64,000 nt of DNA from Agromyces terreus (lineage in GTDB: Bacteria; Actinomycetota; Actinomycetes; Actinomycetales; Microbacteriaceae): NCBI RefSeq assembly GCF_009749465.1, contig NZ_WBIS01000001.1, positions 806,001-870,000 of the forward strand, written 5' to 3'. Of the stretch, positions 10,023 to 17,860 are shown one piece after another. A model generated the notes under the pieces. The model ran no database searches. It was not told the DNA's origin and saw only the letters and a program-made list of their open reading frames with translations. A program made the translations under genes and the position numbers. Positions within the stretch are counted from its first letter, which is position 1. The number at the start of each line of letters is the position of its first letter.

Positions 10023-11441
10023 ATGACGGACGTACTGATCGACCGCCCCGAACTGGAAGGACTCGGCACGTACGAGTTCGGCTGGGCCGATTCCGACGCG
10101 GCCGGGGCTTCGGCCCGCCGCGGCATCTCGCCGGAGGTCGTCGCAGACATCTCCGCGCTGAAGTCGGAGCCCGAATGGATGCTCCAGCGTCGCCAGCGCG
10201 GCCTGCAGCTCTTCGAGCGCAAGCCGATGCCGACCTGGGGCGCCGACCTGTCCGAGATCGACTTCGACAACATCAAGTACTTCGTGCGATCGACGGAGCA
10301 GCAGGCCCAGACCTGGGAGGACCTGCCCGACGACATCAAGAACACGTACGAGAAGCTCGGCATCCCCGAGGCGGAGCGTCAGCGCCTCGTCGCCGGCGTC
10401 GCCGCGCAGTACGAGTCCGAAGTGGTCTACCACCAGATCAACGAGGAGCTCGAGCGTCAGGGCGTCATCTTCATGGACACCGACACCGCGCTGAAGGAGC
10501 ACCCCGAGTTCTTCGAGGAGTACTTCGGCACCGTGATCCCCGCGGGCGACAACAAGTTCGCCGCGCTGAACACGGCGGTGTGGTCCGGCGGTTCGTTCGT
10601 CTACGTGCCCCCCGGCGTGCACGTCGAGATCCCGCTCCAGGCCTACTTCCGCATCAACACCGAGAACATGGGCCAGTTCGAGCGCACGCTGATCATCGCC
10701 GACGAGGGCAGCTACGTGCACTACATCGAGGGCTGCACCGCCCCGATCTACAAGAGCGACTCGCTGCACTCCGCGGTCGTCGAGATCGTCGTGAAGAAGA
10801 ACGCCCGCGTTCGCTACACGACGATCCAGAACTGGTCCAACAACGTCTACAACCTCGTGACCAAGCGGGCCACCGCGGCCGAGGGCGCCACCATGGAGTG
10901 GGTCGACGGCAACATCGGCTCGAAGGTCACGATGAAGTACCCGTCGATCTTCCTCATGGGCGAGCACGCCAAGGGCGAGACGCTCTCAGTCGCCTTCGCG
11001 GGCCCGGGCCAGCATCAGGACGCCGGCGCGAAGATGATCCACATGGCGCCGTACACGCAGTCCTCGATCGTCTCGAAGTCGATCGCGCGCGGCGGCGGCC
11101 GCGCCGGATACCGAGGCGAGGTGCGCATCGACGCGAACGCGCATCATTCGGCGAACAGCGTCGTCTGCGACGCGTTGCTCGTCGACACGATCTCGCGCTC
11201 CGACACCTACCCGGCCATCGACATCCGCGTCGACGACGTCAAGCTCGGCCACGAGGCGACCGTCTCGAAGGTCAGCGAGGAGCAGCTCTTCTACCTGATG
11301 AGCCGTGGCATCGACGAGACCGAGGCCATGTCGATGATCGTTCGCGGATTCATCGAGCCGATCGCGCGCGAGCTGCCGATGGAATACGCGATGGAACTCA
11401 ACAAGCTCATCGAGATGGGCATGGAAGGATCGGTGGGCTAG
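10023..11441 (+). CDS. sufB: Fe-S cluster assembly scaffold subunit SufB
   Basis: SufB is the scaffold of the cytoplasmic SufBCD complex that builds iron-sulfur clusters. The 472-aa protein has the family's usual length. Typical stretches are [12 protein letters not shown], the ribbon segment [11 protein letters not shown] with a conserved cysteine, and the C-terminal [15 protein letters not shown] motif shared with SufD. A GAGGGAGAG Shine-Dalgarno sequence precedes the ATG at 10023. It opens the operon sufB-sufD-ferredoxin-sufC-sufT, and sufD starts 2 bp after its stop codon. No intein is present. Confidence 0.98.
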   Translation: MTDVLIDRPELEGLGTYEFGWADSDAAGASARRGISPEVVADISALKSEPEWMLQRRQRGLQLFERKPMPTWGADLSEIDFDNIKYFVRSTEQQAQTWEDLPDDIKNTYEKLGIPEAERQRLVAGVAAQYESEVVYHQINEELERQGVIFMDTDTALKEHPEFFEEYFGTVIPAGDNKFAALNTAVWSGGSFVYVPPGVHVEIPLQAYFRINTENMGQFERTLIIADEGSYVHYIEGCTAPIYKSDSLHSAVVEIVVKKNARVRYTTIQNWSNNVYNLVTKRATAAEGATMEWVDGNIGSKVTMKYPSIFLMGEHAKGETLSVAFAGPGQHQDAGAKMIHMAPYTQSSIVSKSIARGGGRAGYRGEVRIDANAHHSANSVVCDALLVDTISRSDTYPAIDIRVDDVKLGHEATVSKVSEEQLFYLMSRGIDETEAMSMIVRGFIEPIARELPMEYAMELNKLIEMGMEGSVG

Positions 11442-11443
11442 CA

Positions 11444-12640
11444 GTGACCGCCCAGATGACCAGCACAGCACAGCGTTCATCTCCCTTGGCCACTCCCGGA
11501 CAGCACGGCCTCGTCGCGCACTCCGACGGCCCGTTCGTCCCGGTGCAGACGCGTTCCGAGCGGTTCCGTTCGGTGAACGTCGACGACTTCGAGCCGGTCA
11601 ACGGCCGCGAGCACGAGTGGAAGCTCTCGCCCGTCGCCGCATTCGCCGACCTCACGGGCGGCGAACTCGACGGGTCCCGGCTTCCGATCGAGGCGGCGGA
11701 TGTCGCCGGCGTCGCGCTCTCGTACATCGCACGCGACGACGACCGCATCGGCACCGCCGGCACCCCCGAGGACCGCGCGAGCGCGAACGCCTGGTCGGCC
11801 TTCGATGAGGCGCTGCTCGTCTCGATCACGGGCGAAGACGAGAAGGTCGCCTTCGTGACCCGCACTGCGCTCGGCGACGCGCCGCGCGCCGCGCACACCG
11901 TGATCGAGGCGGCCCCGAACAGCCGCGGCTTCGTCGTGCTCGCAGGCTCGGGCAGCGCCCGCCTGAGTGAGAACGTAGAGATCCTCGTCGGCGACGGCGC
12001 ATCCCTCACGGTGGTCTCGCTGCAGGAATGGGACGACGAGGCGGTCCACCTGTCGAGCCAGTTCGCGCGCCTCGGCCGCGACTCCTACCTGAAGCACATC
12101 GTCGTCTCGCTCGGCGGCAAGGTGGTCCGGGTGAACCCCTCGACCCACCTCGCCGAGCAGGGCGCCGACATCGAGTCGCTCGGCCTCTACTTCGCCGACG
12201 CGGGCCAGCACCTCGAGCAGCAGGTGTTCGTGCACCACGATGCGCCGCACACGAAGAGCCGTGTGACCTACAAGGGCGCGCTGCAGGGAACCGGCGCCCG
12301 CACGGTCTGGATCGGCGACGTCCTCATCGGCAACGCCGCGGTCGGCACCGACAGCTACGAGCAGAACCGCAACCTCGTGCTCACCGAGGGAACCCGCGCG
12401 GACTCCATCCCGAACCTCGAGATCGAGACGGGCGACATCGAGGGCGCGGGCCACGCGAGCGCCACCGGCCGCTTCGACGACGAGCAGTTGTTCTACCTCA
12501 TGGCGCGCGGCATCCGCGAAGACGAGGCACGTCGCCTCGTCGTGCGCGGATTCCTCACCGACATCGTGCAGAAGATCGGTTCGGCCGACCTCGAGGCCCG
12601 CCTCACGGCGGCGATCGAGGCTGAACTGGAAGGCCGCTGA
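11444..12640 (+). CDS. sufD: Fe-S cluster assembly protein SufD
   Basis: SufD pairs with SufB in the SufBC2D complex and contributes to iron acquisition for cluster assembly. The 398-aa protein shows the C-terminal DEQLFYLMARGIREDEARRL motif in common with SufB, while its N-terminal half is divergent as usual. The GTG at 11444 lies 2 bp after the sufB stop; an ATG at 11456 (MTSTAQRSS) is an alternative start. The frame is open upstream inside sufB, but that part is a shadow of sufB. It is 1 bp from the next gene, so the genes are tightly coupled. Confidence 0.96.
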   Translation: MTAQMTSTAQRSSPLATPGQHGLVAHSDGPFVPVQTRSERFRSVNVDDFEPVNGREHEWKLSPVAAFADLTGGELDGSRLPIEAADVAGVALSYIARDDDRIGTAGTPEDRASANAWSAFDEALLVSITGEDEKVAFVTRTALGDAPRAAHTVIEAAPNSRGFVVLAGSGSARLSENVEILVGDGASLTVVSLQEWDDEAVHLSSQFARLGRDSYLKHIVVSLGGKVVRVNPSTHLAEQGADIESLGLYFADAGQHLEQQVFVHHDAPHTKSRVTYKGALQGTGARTVWIGDVLIGNAAVGTDSYEQNRNLVLTEGTRADSIPNLEIETGDIEGAGHASATGRFDDEQLFYLMARGIREDEARRLVVRGFLTDIVQKIGSADLEARLTAAIEAELEGR

Positions 12641-12641
12641 C

Positions 12642-12968
12642 GTGACATCCGTTCGTGTCTGCTCGGTCGCCGAGCTCACCGAGAACGAGGCTTCCCGTTT
12701 CGTGCTCGAGGGCGTGCCGATCGCCGTCGTCAAGGACTCGGCGGGTCAGGTGTTCGCCATCGGCGACACCTGCACCCACGGCGACATCTCGCTGGCCGAG
12801 GGATTCGTCGAGGACGACACACTCGAGTGCTGGGCGCACGGGTCGAAGTTCTCGCTGAAGACCGGCAAGCCCCTGACGCTGCCCGCCTACGAACCGGTGC
12901 CCGTCTACCAGGTGGAGATCACCGACGGCGACGTGCACATCGACCCCGCGGTCACCCTGGCCGTCTGA
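12642..12968 (+). CDS. Rieske-type [2Fe-2S] ferredoxin of the SUF operon
   Basis: This 108-aa soluble Rieske-fold protein resembles the ferredoxin subunits of non-heme iron oxygenases. The cluster ligands are visible as Cys44-Thr-His46 (GDTCTHGD) and Cys63-Trp-Ala-His66-Gly (LECWAHGSKF), spaced as in Rieske proteins. The GTG start lies immediately after the sufD stop. Its place between sufD and sufC, common in Microbacteriaceae, suggests it delivers electrons to cluster assembly or is an early client, but no specific partner is known to me. No oxygenase alpha subunit is nearby. Confidence 0.9.
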   Translation: MTSVRVCSVAELTENEASRFVLEGVPIAVVKDSAGQVFAIGDTCTHGDISLAEGFVEDDTLECWAHGSKFSLKTGKPLTLPAYEPVPVYQVEITDGDVHIDPAVTLAV

Positions 12969-13018
12969 AACAGTTTCCGGTCCCCGCGGCCGACAATCGA
13001 AAGAGAACCCCCATCACC

Positions 13019-13786
<768 letters not shown>

Positions 13787-13793
13787 GCGCGAG

Positions 13794-13799
13794 TAGACT
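13794..13799 (+). promoter_or_regulatory. -10 box placed for a leaderless sufT transcript
   Basis: TAGACT ends 7 nt before the sufT ATG at 13807. That is the position expected when transcription begins at or next to the start codon. It would give sufT its own transcript in addition to read-through from the suf operon. There is no clear Shine-Dalgarno sequence before sufT, which fits. Confidence 0.45.
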
Positions 13800-13806
13800 C
13801 CCGCTC

Positions 13807-14136
13807 ATGGCCAGTTCACTCGCACCCGAGCGCTACGACGAGGTCGAAGATGCGCTGAAAGACGTCGTCGACCCCGAGCTCGGCGTCAACGTCGTCGACC
13901 TCGGACTCATCTACGACCTCGGCTGGGACGACGAGAACGACGCGCTCATCATCCACATGACGCTCACGAGCGCCGGTTGCCCGTTGACCGACGTCCTCGA
14001 GGAGCAGACGGCCGAGGCGCTCGACGGCGTCGTCGACGCCTTCCGCATCAACTGGGTCTGGATGCCGCCGTGGGGTCCCGAACGCATCACCGACGACGGC
14101 CGCGACATGATGCGGGCCCTCGGCTTCGCGATCTGA
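13807..14136 (+). CDS. sufT: MIP18-family metal-sulfur cluster assembly factor (SufT-like)
   Basis: The 109-aa protein belongs to the DUF59/MIP18 family, whose members help mature or transfer Fe-S clusters. It has the N-terminal DVVDPELGVNVVDLGLIYDL stretch and the conserved Thr-Ser-x-Gly-Cys segment (TLTSAGCPL) with the functional cysteine. The C-terminal WMPPWGPERIT element is typical of the actinobacterial SufT branch. It follows sufC by 20 bp and probably belongs to the same operon, but it also has a possible promoter of its own. There is no sufS or sufU between them. Confidence 0.92.
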   Translation: MASSLAPERYDEVEDALKDVVDPELGVNVVDLGLIYDLGWDDENDALIIHMTLTSAGCPLTDVLEEQTAEALDGVVDAFRINWVWMPPWGPERITDDGRDMMRALGFAI

Positions 14137-14172
14137 GCCCGGTCGGCAGGCCTCGTCGCCGACCACGACCAT

Positions 14173-14209
14173 CGGATGCCCCGTGCAGCACGCCTGCGCG
14201 GGGCATCCG
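14173..14209. terminator. Bidirectional hairpin between sufT and the M3 peptidase gene
   Basis: CGGATGCCCCG and CGGGGCATCCG form an 11-bp perfect stem around a 15-nt loop in the gap between convergent genes. It lacks a clear U-run. A longer hairpin built on the same word ends the ndk operon at 32334-32372, which supports a role in termination. Confidence 0.6.
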
Positions 14210-14214
14210 TCGTC

Positions 14215-16287
14215 TCAGCCGAGTCCGCGCCGCGCGATCAACGCGTCGATCGAGGGCTCCCGGCCGAGGAACGCCCGGACGGACGTGCCGGGATCGCGGG
14301 ATCCTCCCGGCGCCAGGATCTCCCGGCGGAATCGGTCGCCGTTCTCGGGGGTCGCACCGCCGTGCTGCTCGAACCAGGCCATGATGTCGGCGCCGGGAAC
14401 CTCGCTCCAGATGTAGGAGTAGTAGCCCGCGTCGTAACCGCCGGCGAAGACATGGGCGAAGTACGAACTGCCGTAGCGCGGGGGAACGAGCGGGTGCGCG
14501 AGCCCGACGGCGTCGAGCGACTCGGCTTCGAATCGCGCCACGTCGGAGACGAGATCGGCGGGGGAGAGGCGGTGCCACGCCAGGTCGAGCGCGGCGGCCG
14601 CCAGGTACTCGGCGGTCGCGAACCCGGTCTCGGTACCGGTCGCCGCCAGAAGCCCGGCCGCCACGTCGGCCGGCATCGGCTCGCCGGTCTCGTGATGCAC
14701 GGCGAAGCGCTCGAGGATCTCGGGGCGCGTGAGCCAGAGCTCGTTCACCTGACTGGGGAGTTCGACGAAGTCGCGGAAGACCCGGGTCCCGGCCTGCGAG
14801 GGGAAGCGCACTCGCGCGAGCAGCCCGTGCAGCGCATGGCCGAACTCATGGAAGAGGGTCGCGGCCTCGTCGAGCGTCAGCAGCGTCGGCTCGCCGGCCG
14901 CAGGCTTCGGGATGTTGAGGTTGTTCACCACGATGGGCAGTTCGCCCGTGAGCTCGGACTGCTCGGCGAGCGAGTTCATCCAGGCGCCGCCCCGCTTGGA
15001 GTCACGCGTGTACGGATCGAGGAGGTAGAGCCCGACCGGTGCACCGTCGCGTTCGCGGACTTCGTACACGCGGGCATCGGGGTGATATCCGACGAGATCG
15101 GGGCGGGCGGTGAATCTCAGCCCGTAGAGGAGGTTCGCGGCGTGGAACACGCCGTCGAGGAGGACGCGGTCGAACTCGAGGTACGGGCGCACGGCCGAGG
15201 CATCGAACACGTCGCCATCGAACACGTCGGCACCGGATGCGTCGACGCGGGCCGATCGGGACCGCGTCGTCAGGCGCGCCCAGTCCGCCGCGGTCGGGGC
15301 CCGTTCGCCGAGCGTCTCGGCGAGCCGTTCGAGGCGGGCCTGTTCGTGCCGGACGTTGCGCATCGCGGGCACGGCGAGCTGCTCGATCAGATCGGACACC
15401 GCCTCGGGTGTTCCGGCCGTCTGGCCCTGGATCACCGCCGCCGCGTGGCTCGCGAAGCCGAGCAGCGCCGCACGTTCCGCGCGGAGCCGGGCGATCTCGA
15501 CCAGCGTGGCTCGCGTGTCGTTCGGCCCGCCCCGGGCGCCGCGTGTTCGGGATGCCGCGAGCAGGGCATCCCGTGCGCCCGAGGACTCCAGATCGGCGAG
15601 CGCCGGCTGCGACGTCGGGAGCACGAGCGTGATCAGCCAGCCCTCGAGTCCCCGGGCCGCGGCCGCCTCCTCGGCAGCTGATCGCGCCCCGGCGTCGAGG
15701 CCGGCGAGGTCGCCCTCGTCGGTGAGGTGCAGCGCCAGGTCGTTCGTGTCGGCGAGCAGCCGCTGCTGGAAGGCGGTCCTCAACGTCGAGAGCCGCGCGT
15801 TGATCGCGGTGAGCCGTGCGCGGGCGTCGGCGTCGAGCGCGGCACCCGCGAGGAGCGCGCGATGGTGTGCGCGTTCGATGAGGTAGACGGCGTCGGGTGC
15901 GAGCCCGAGCTCGTCGCGCCGCTCGAAGAGGTCGTGCACTCGGGCGAAGAGGCGCTGGTCGAGCACGATGGCGTCGGCGTGGGCGCTCAGGCGCGGCGCG
16001 AAGGCCGCGTCGATCTCGTCCAGCTCGGGGGTCGCATCGGCCGAGCTCGCGTTCTCGAAGACGGCGAGCACCCGGTCGAGCAGCTCCCCGGATCGCTCGA
16101 GGGCGAGCATCGTGTTCTCGAAGGTCGGTTCCGCCTCGTCGGCGGCGATACGCTCGACGGTCTCGCGCTGGCGTCGCATGCCGGCCTCGAGCCCTTCGAC
16201 GTAATGCTCGGAGCGGATCAGGGCGAAGAGGGGCAACCCGTAGGGGAGCGGGCTCGGTTCGAGCAGCGGATTCGTCAGATCGGCCAT
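14215..16287 (-). CDS. dcp: M3 family zinc metallopeptidase (peptidyl-dipeptidase Dcp type)
   Basis: This cytoplasmic zinc peptidase removes dipeptides from the C-terminus of short peptides, probably to recycle them. The 690-aa protein has the M3 family length of about 680-700 aa. The zinc-binding motif HEFGH lies at about residues 480-484 in TLFHEFGHALHG, and the downstream glutamate ligand lies in the following helical segment. There is no signal peptide. The ATG at 16287 has a TAGGGT box 6 nt upstream, so it may be translated from a leaderless mRNA. The gene diverges from the methyltransferase gene across only 30 bp. Confidence 0.92.
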   Translation of the reverse strand: MADLTNPLLEPSPLPYGLPLFALIRSEHYVEGLEAGMRRQRETVERIAADEAEPTFENTMLALERSGELLDRVLAVFENASSADATPELDEIDAAFAPRLSAHADAIVLDQRLFARVHDLFERRDELGLAPDAVYLIERAHHRALLAGAALDADARARLTAINARLSTLRTAFQQRLLADTNDLALHLTDEGDLAGLDAGARSAAEEAAAARGLEGWLITLVLPTSQPALADLESSGARDALLAASRTRGARGGPNDTRATLVEIARLRAERAALLGFASHAAAVIQGQTAGTPEAVSDLIEQLAVPAMRNVRHEQARLERLAETLGERAPTAADWARLTTRSRSARVDASGADVFDGDVFDASAVRPYLEFDRVLLDGVFHAANLLYGLRFTARPDLVGYHPDARVYEVRERDGAPVGLYLLDPYTRDSKRGGAWMNSLAEQSELTGELPIVVNNLNIPKPAAGEPTLLTLDEAATLFHEFGHALHGLLARVRFPSQAGTRVFRDFVELPSQVNELWLTRPEILERFAVHHETGEPMPADVAAGLLAATGTETGFATAEYLAAAALDLAWHRLSPADLVSDVARFEAESLDAVGLAHPLVPPRYGSSYFAHVFAGGYDAGYYSYIWSEVPGADIMAWFEQHGGATPENGDRFRREILAPGGSRDPGTSVRAFLGREPSIDALIARRGLG

Positions 16288-16293
16288 CAGCCG

Positions 16294-16311
16294 ACCCTAT
16301 CGGCATAGGCT
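16294..16311. promoter_or_regulatory. Back-to-back -10 boxes for two leaderless genes
   Basis: Within the 30-bp gap between dcp and the methyltransferase gene, TAGGGT on the minus strand (16294-16299) lies 6 nt before the dcp ATG. TAGGCT on the plus strand (16306-16311) lies 6 nt before the methyltransferase ATG. The whole intergenic region is thus two -10 elements and two start points, and each -35 region would lie inside the other gene's 5' end. Confidence 0.5.
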
Positions 16312-16317
16312 CGCAGC

Positions 16318-17148
16318 ATGAGCGAGAACTCTCCGTCCACGGCTCGGGATCGCGACGTCTACACGCACGGTCATCACCCGAGCGTGCTCGCGTCGCACAC
16401 GTGGCGCACCGTCGCGAACTCGGCAGCGTACCTCGAGCCGCACCTCGGGGCCGGCCTCGAGATCCTCGACGTCGGCAGCGGTCCGGGCACCATCTCGATC
16501 GACCTGGCTCGACGGGTCAGGCCCGGCCGCGTCGTCGGCGTCGACGCCTCCGCCCACATCGTGGCGGAGGCGAACGGACTCGCGCGGAGCTCCGGCGTCG
16601 ACAACGTCGCGTTCCAGGAGGGCGACGCGTACGCCCTCGAGTTCGCGGATGCCACGTTCGACGTCGTGCACGCCCACCAGGTGCTGCAGCATCTGCGGCG
16701 GCCGATCGATGCCCTGCGCGAGTTCCGGCGGGTGCTGAAGCCGGGCGGCGTGCTCGCCGTGCGCGATGTCGACTACGGCGGGGTCGTCACGACGCCGGCC
16801 ACGCCCGAGCTCACGCGGTGGCTCGAGCTGTACCGTGACGTCCACGCCTGGAACGGCGGGGAACCGGATGCCGGACGGCATCTGAAGGCGTGGGTCAGGG
16901 CGGCGGGGTTCGACGACGTCGAGGCCGGCGGTTCGGTCTGGGTGTTCGCGTCCGACGCCGAGCGGGAGTGGTGGGGCACCTCGTGGTCCCAGCGCGCCGT
17001 CGAGTCGGAATTCGCCGTGCACGCCATCGAGTCGGGCCATGCCGACCCGGCGGAGCTGCGGCGCGTATCCGAGGGTTGGCTCGCCTGGGCCGGCGACCCC
17101 GACGGATGGATGCTGATGCCCCACGCCGAGATCATCGCCCGCGCCTGA
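16318..17148 (+). CDS. Class I SAM-dependent methyltransferase
   Basis: This 276-aa soluble protein has a Rossmann-type methyltransferase domain. Motif I is ILDVGSGPGTISIDLA, the acidic loop is GVDASAHIV, and motif IV/post-IV runs through FDVVHAHQVLQHL and VLKPGGVLAVRDVD. This is the UbiE/MenG-like methyltransferase 11 type. The substrate cannot be told from the sequence, and the neighbours give no hint. The ATG is supported by the TAGGCT box 6 nt upstream. Confidence 0.88.
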   Translation: MSENSPSTARDRDVYTHGHHPSVLASHTWRTVANSAAYLEPHLGAGLEILDVGSGPGTISIDLARRVRPGRVVGVDASAHIVAEANGLARSSGVDNVAFQEGDAYALEFADATFDVVHAHQVLQHLRRPIDALREFRRVLKPGGVLAVRDVDYGGVVTTPATPELTRWLELYRDVHAWNGGEPDAGRHLKAWVRAAGFDDVEAGGSVWVFASDAEREWWGTSWSQRAVESEFAVHAIESGHADPAELRRVSEGWLAWAGDPDGWMLMPHAEIIARA

Positions 17149-17175
17149 TCGCACCGCGGCACACCGCGACCGCCG

Positions 17176-17406
17176 TCACCAGTCGTCGTCTGGATCCTCG
17201 TCGTCGATCGCCGGCGACGAATCGTCGAGCGTGACCCGGGTGCCGTCGTCGAGTTCGGCGATCGGCCGGCCCTCGAGCCAGGTGAGGGTCCAGTGTCCGC
17301 CGGCCGCCGGTCGATCGGCCTCGACCGCGGCCAGACGGACGCCGAGCGCCTCGGGCACGGAGGCCGGCGGCGGTGCGCCGAACGCCCAGCGCGTGCCGAG
17401 CTGCAT
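17176..17406 (-). CDS. Small conserved hypothetical protein, coupled to GNAT
   Basis: This 76-aa protein starts MQLGTRWAFGAPPPASVPEAL and ends in a strongly acidic tail (DDEDPDDDW). I do not recognise a named domain. It contains a compact segment, WTLTWLEGRPIAEL, which looks like paired beta strands. Its ATG overlaps the stop codon of the upstream GNAT gene as ATGA, so the two are probably co-translated. It may be an accessory of that acetyltransferase. That is inference from position only. Confidence 0.6.
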   Translation of the reverse strand: MQLGTRWAFGAPPPASVPEALGVRLAAVEADRPAAGGHWTLTWLEGRPIAELDDGTRVTLDDSSPAIDDEDPDDDW

Positions 17407-17852
17407 CAGGCGCCCATCTCGTACGTGACCCAGGTGGTGCGAGCGGCGAGCGAGTCGTAGAGACGCTGCGCCGACTCGTTGTCGGCCGCCGTGATCCACG
17501 AGACGCCCGCGGCGCCGACCTCGCCCGCGCGCTCGTGCACGTGGCGGATGAGCGCCGTGCCGATGCCGGAGCCGCGGGACTCCTCGTCGACGTAGAGGTC
17601 GTCGAGGTGCATGCCGCGCGTGGCCGACAGGCTGTCGGGCACGACGCGGTAGTGGGCGAGCCCGACCGGCGTGCCCTCTTCGGAGACCGCGAGCGCGGCC
17701 TGCAGCGGGTCGTGCTCGTCGCTGATCCAGTTCCAGACGATGAGCGCCTTGGCGTCATCGAGTTCGGTCTCGTAGAAGCGGCAGTACGCCTCGAACAGCG
17801 GCAGCCAGCCGAAGAAGTCGTCTTCGCTCGCGCGTCGGATCTCGTAGGTCAT
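17406..17852 (-). CDS. GNAT family N-acetyltransferase
   Basis: The 148-aa protein has the single GNAT domain that transfers an acetyl group from acetyl-CoA to an amine. The acetyl-CoA binding motif A is visible as LDDLYVDEESRGSGIGTALI, with the R/Q-x-x-G-x-G/A loop RGSGIG. The C-terminal YDSLAARTTWVTYEM resembles the spermidine/diamine acetyltransferase branch (YDSxA..T.W..Y), but the substrate is unknown. The ATG at 17852 lies 8 bp after the valS stop, so it is probably at the end of the valS transcript. Confidence 0.85.
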   Translation of the reverse strand: MTYEIRRASEDDFFGWLPLFEAYCRFYETELDDAKALIVWNWISDEHDPLQAALAVSEEGTPVGLAHYRVVPDSLSATRGMHLDDLYVDEESRGSGIGTALIRHVHERAGEVGAAGVSWITAADNESAQRLYDSLAARTTWVTYEMGA

Positions 17853-17860
17853 GGGCTCCC

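Noticed and set aside
12827..13018. N-terminal extension of sufC reading back into the ferredoxin gene
   Set aside because: The extra 64 codons are in the shadow frame of the ferredoxin gene; SufC begins at MSVLEIKNLHV.
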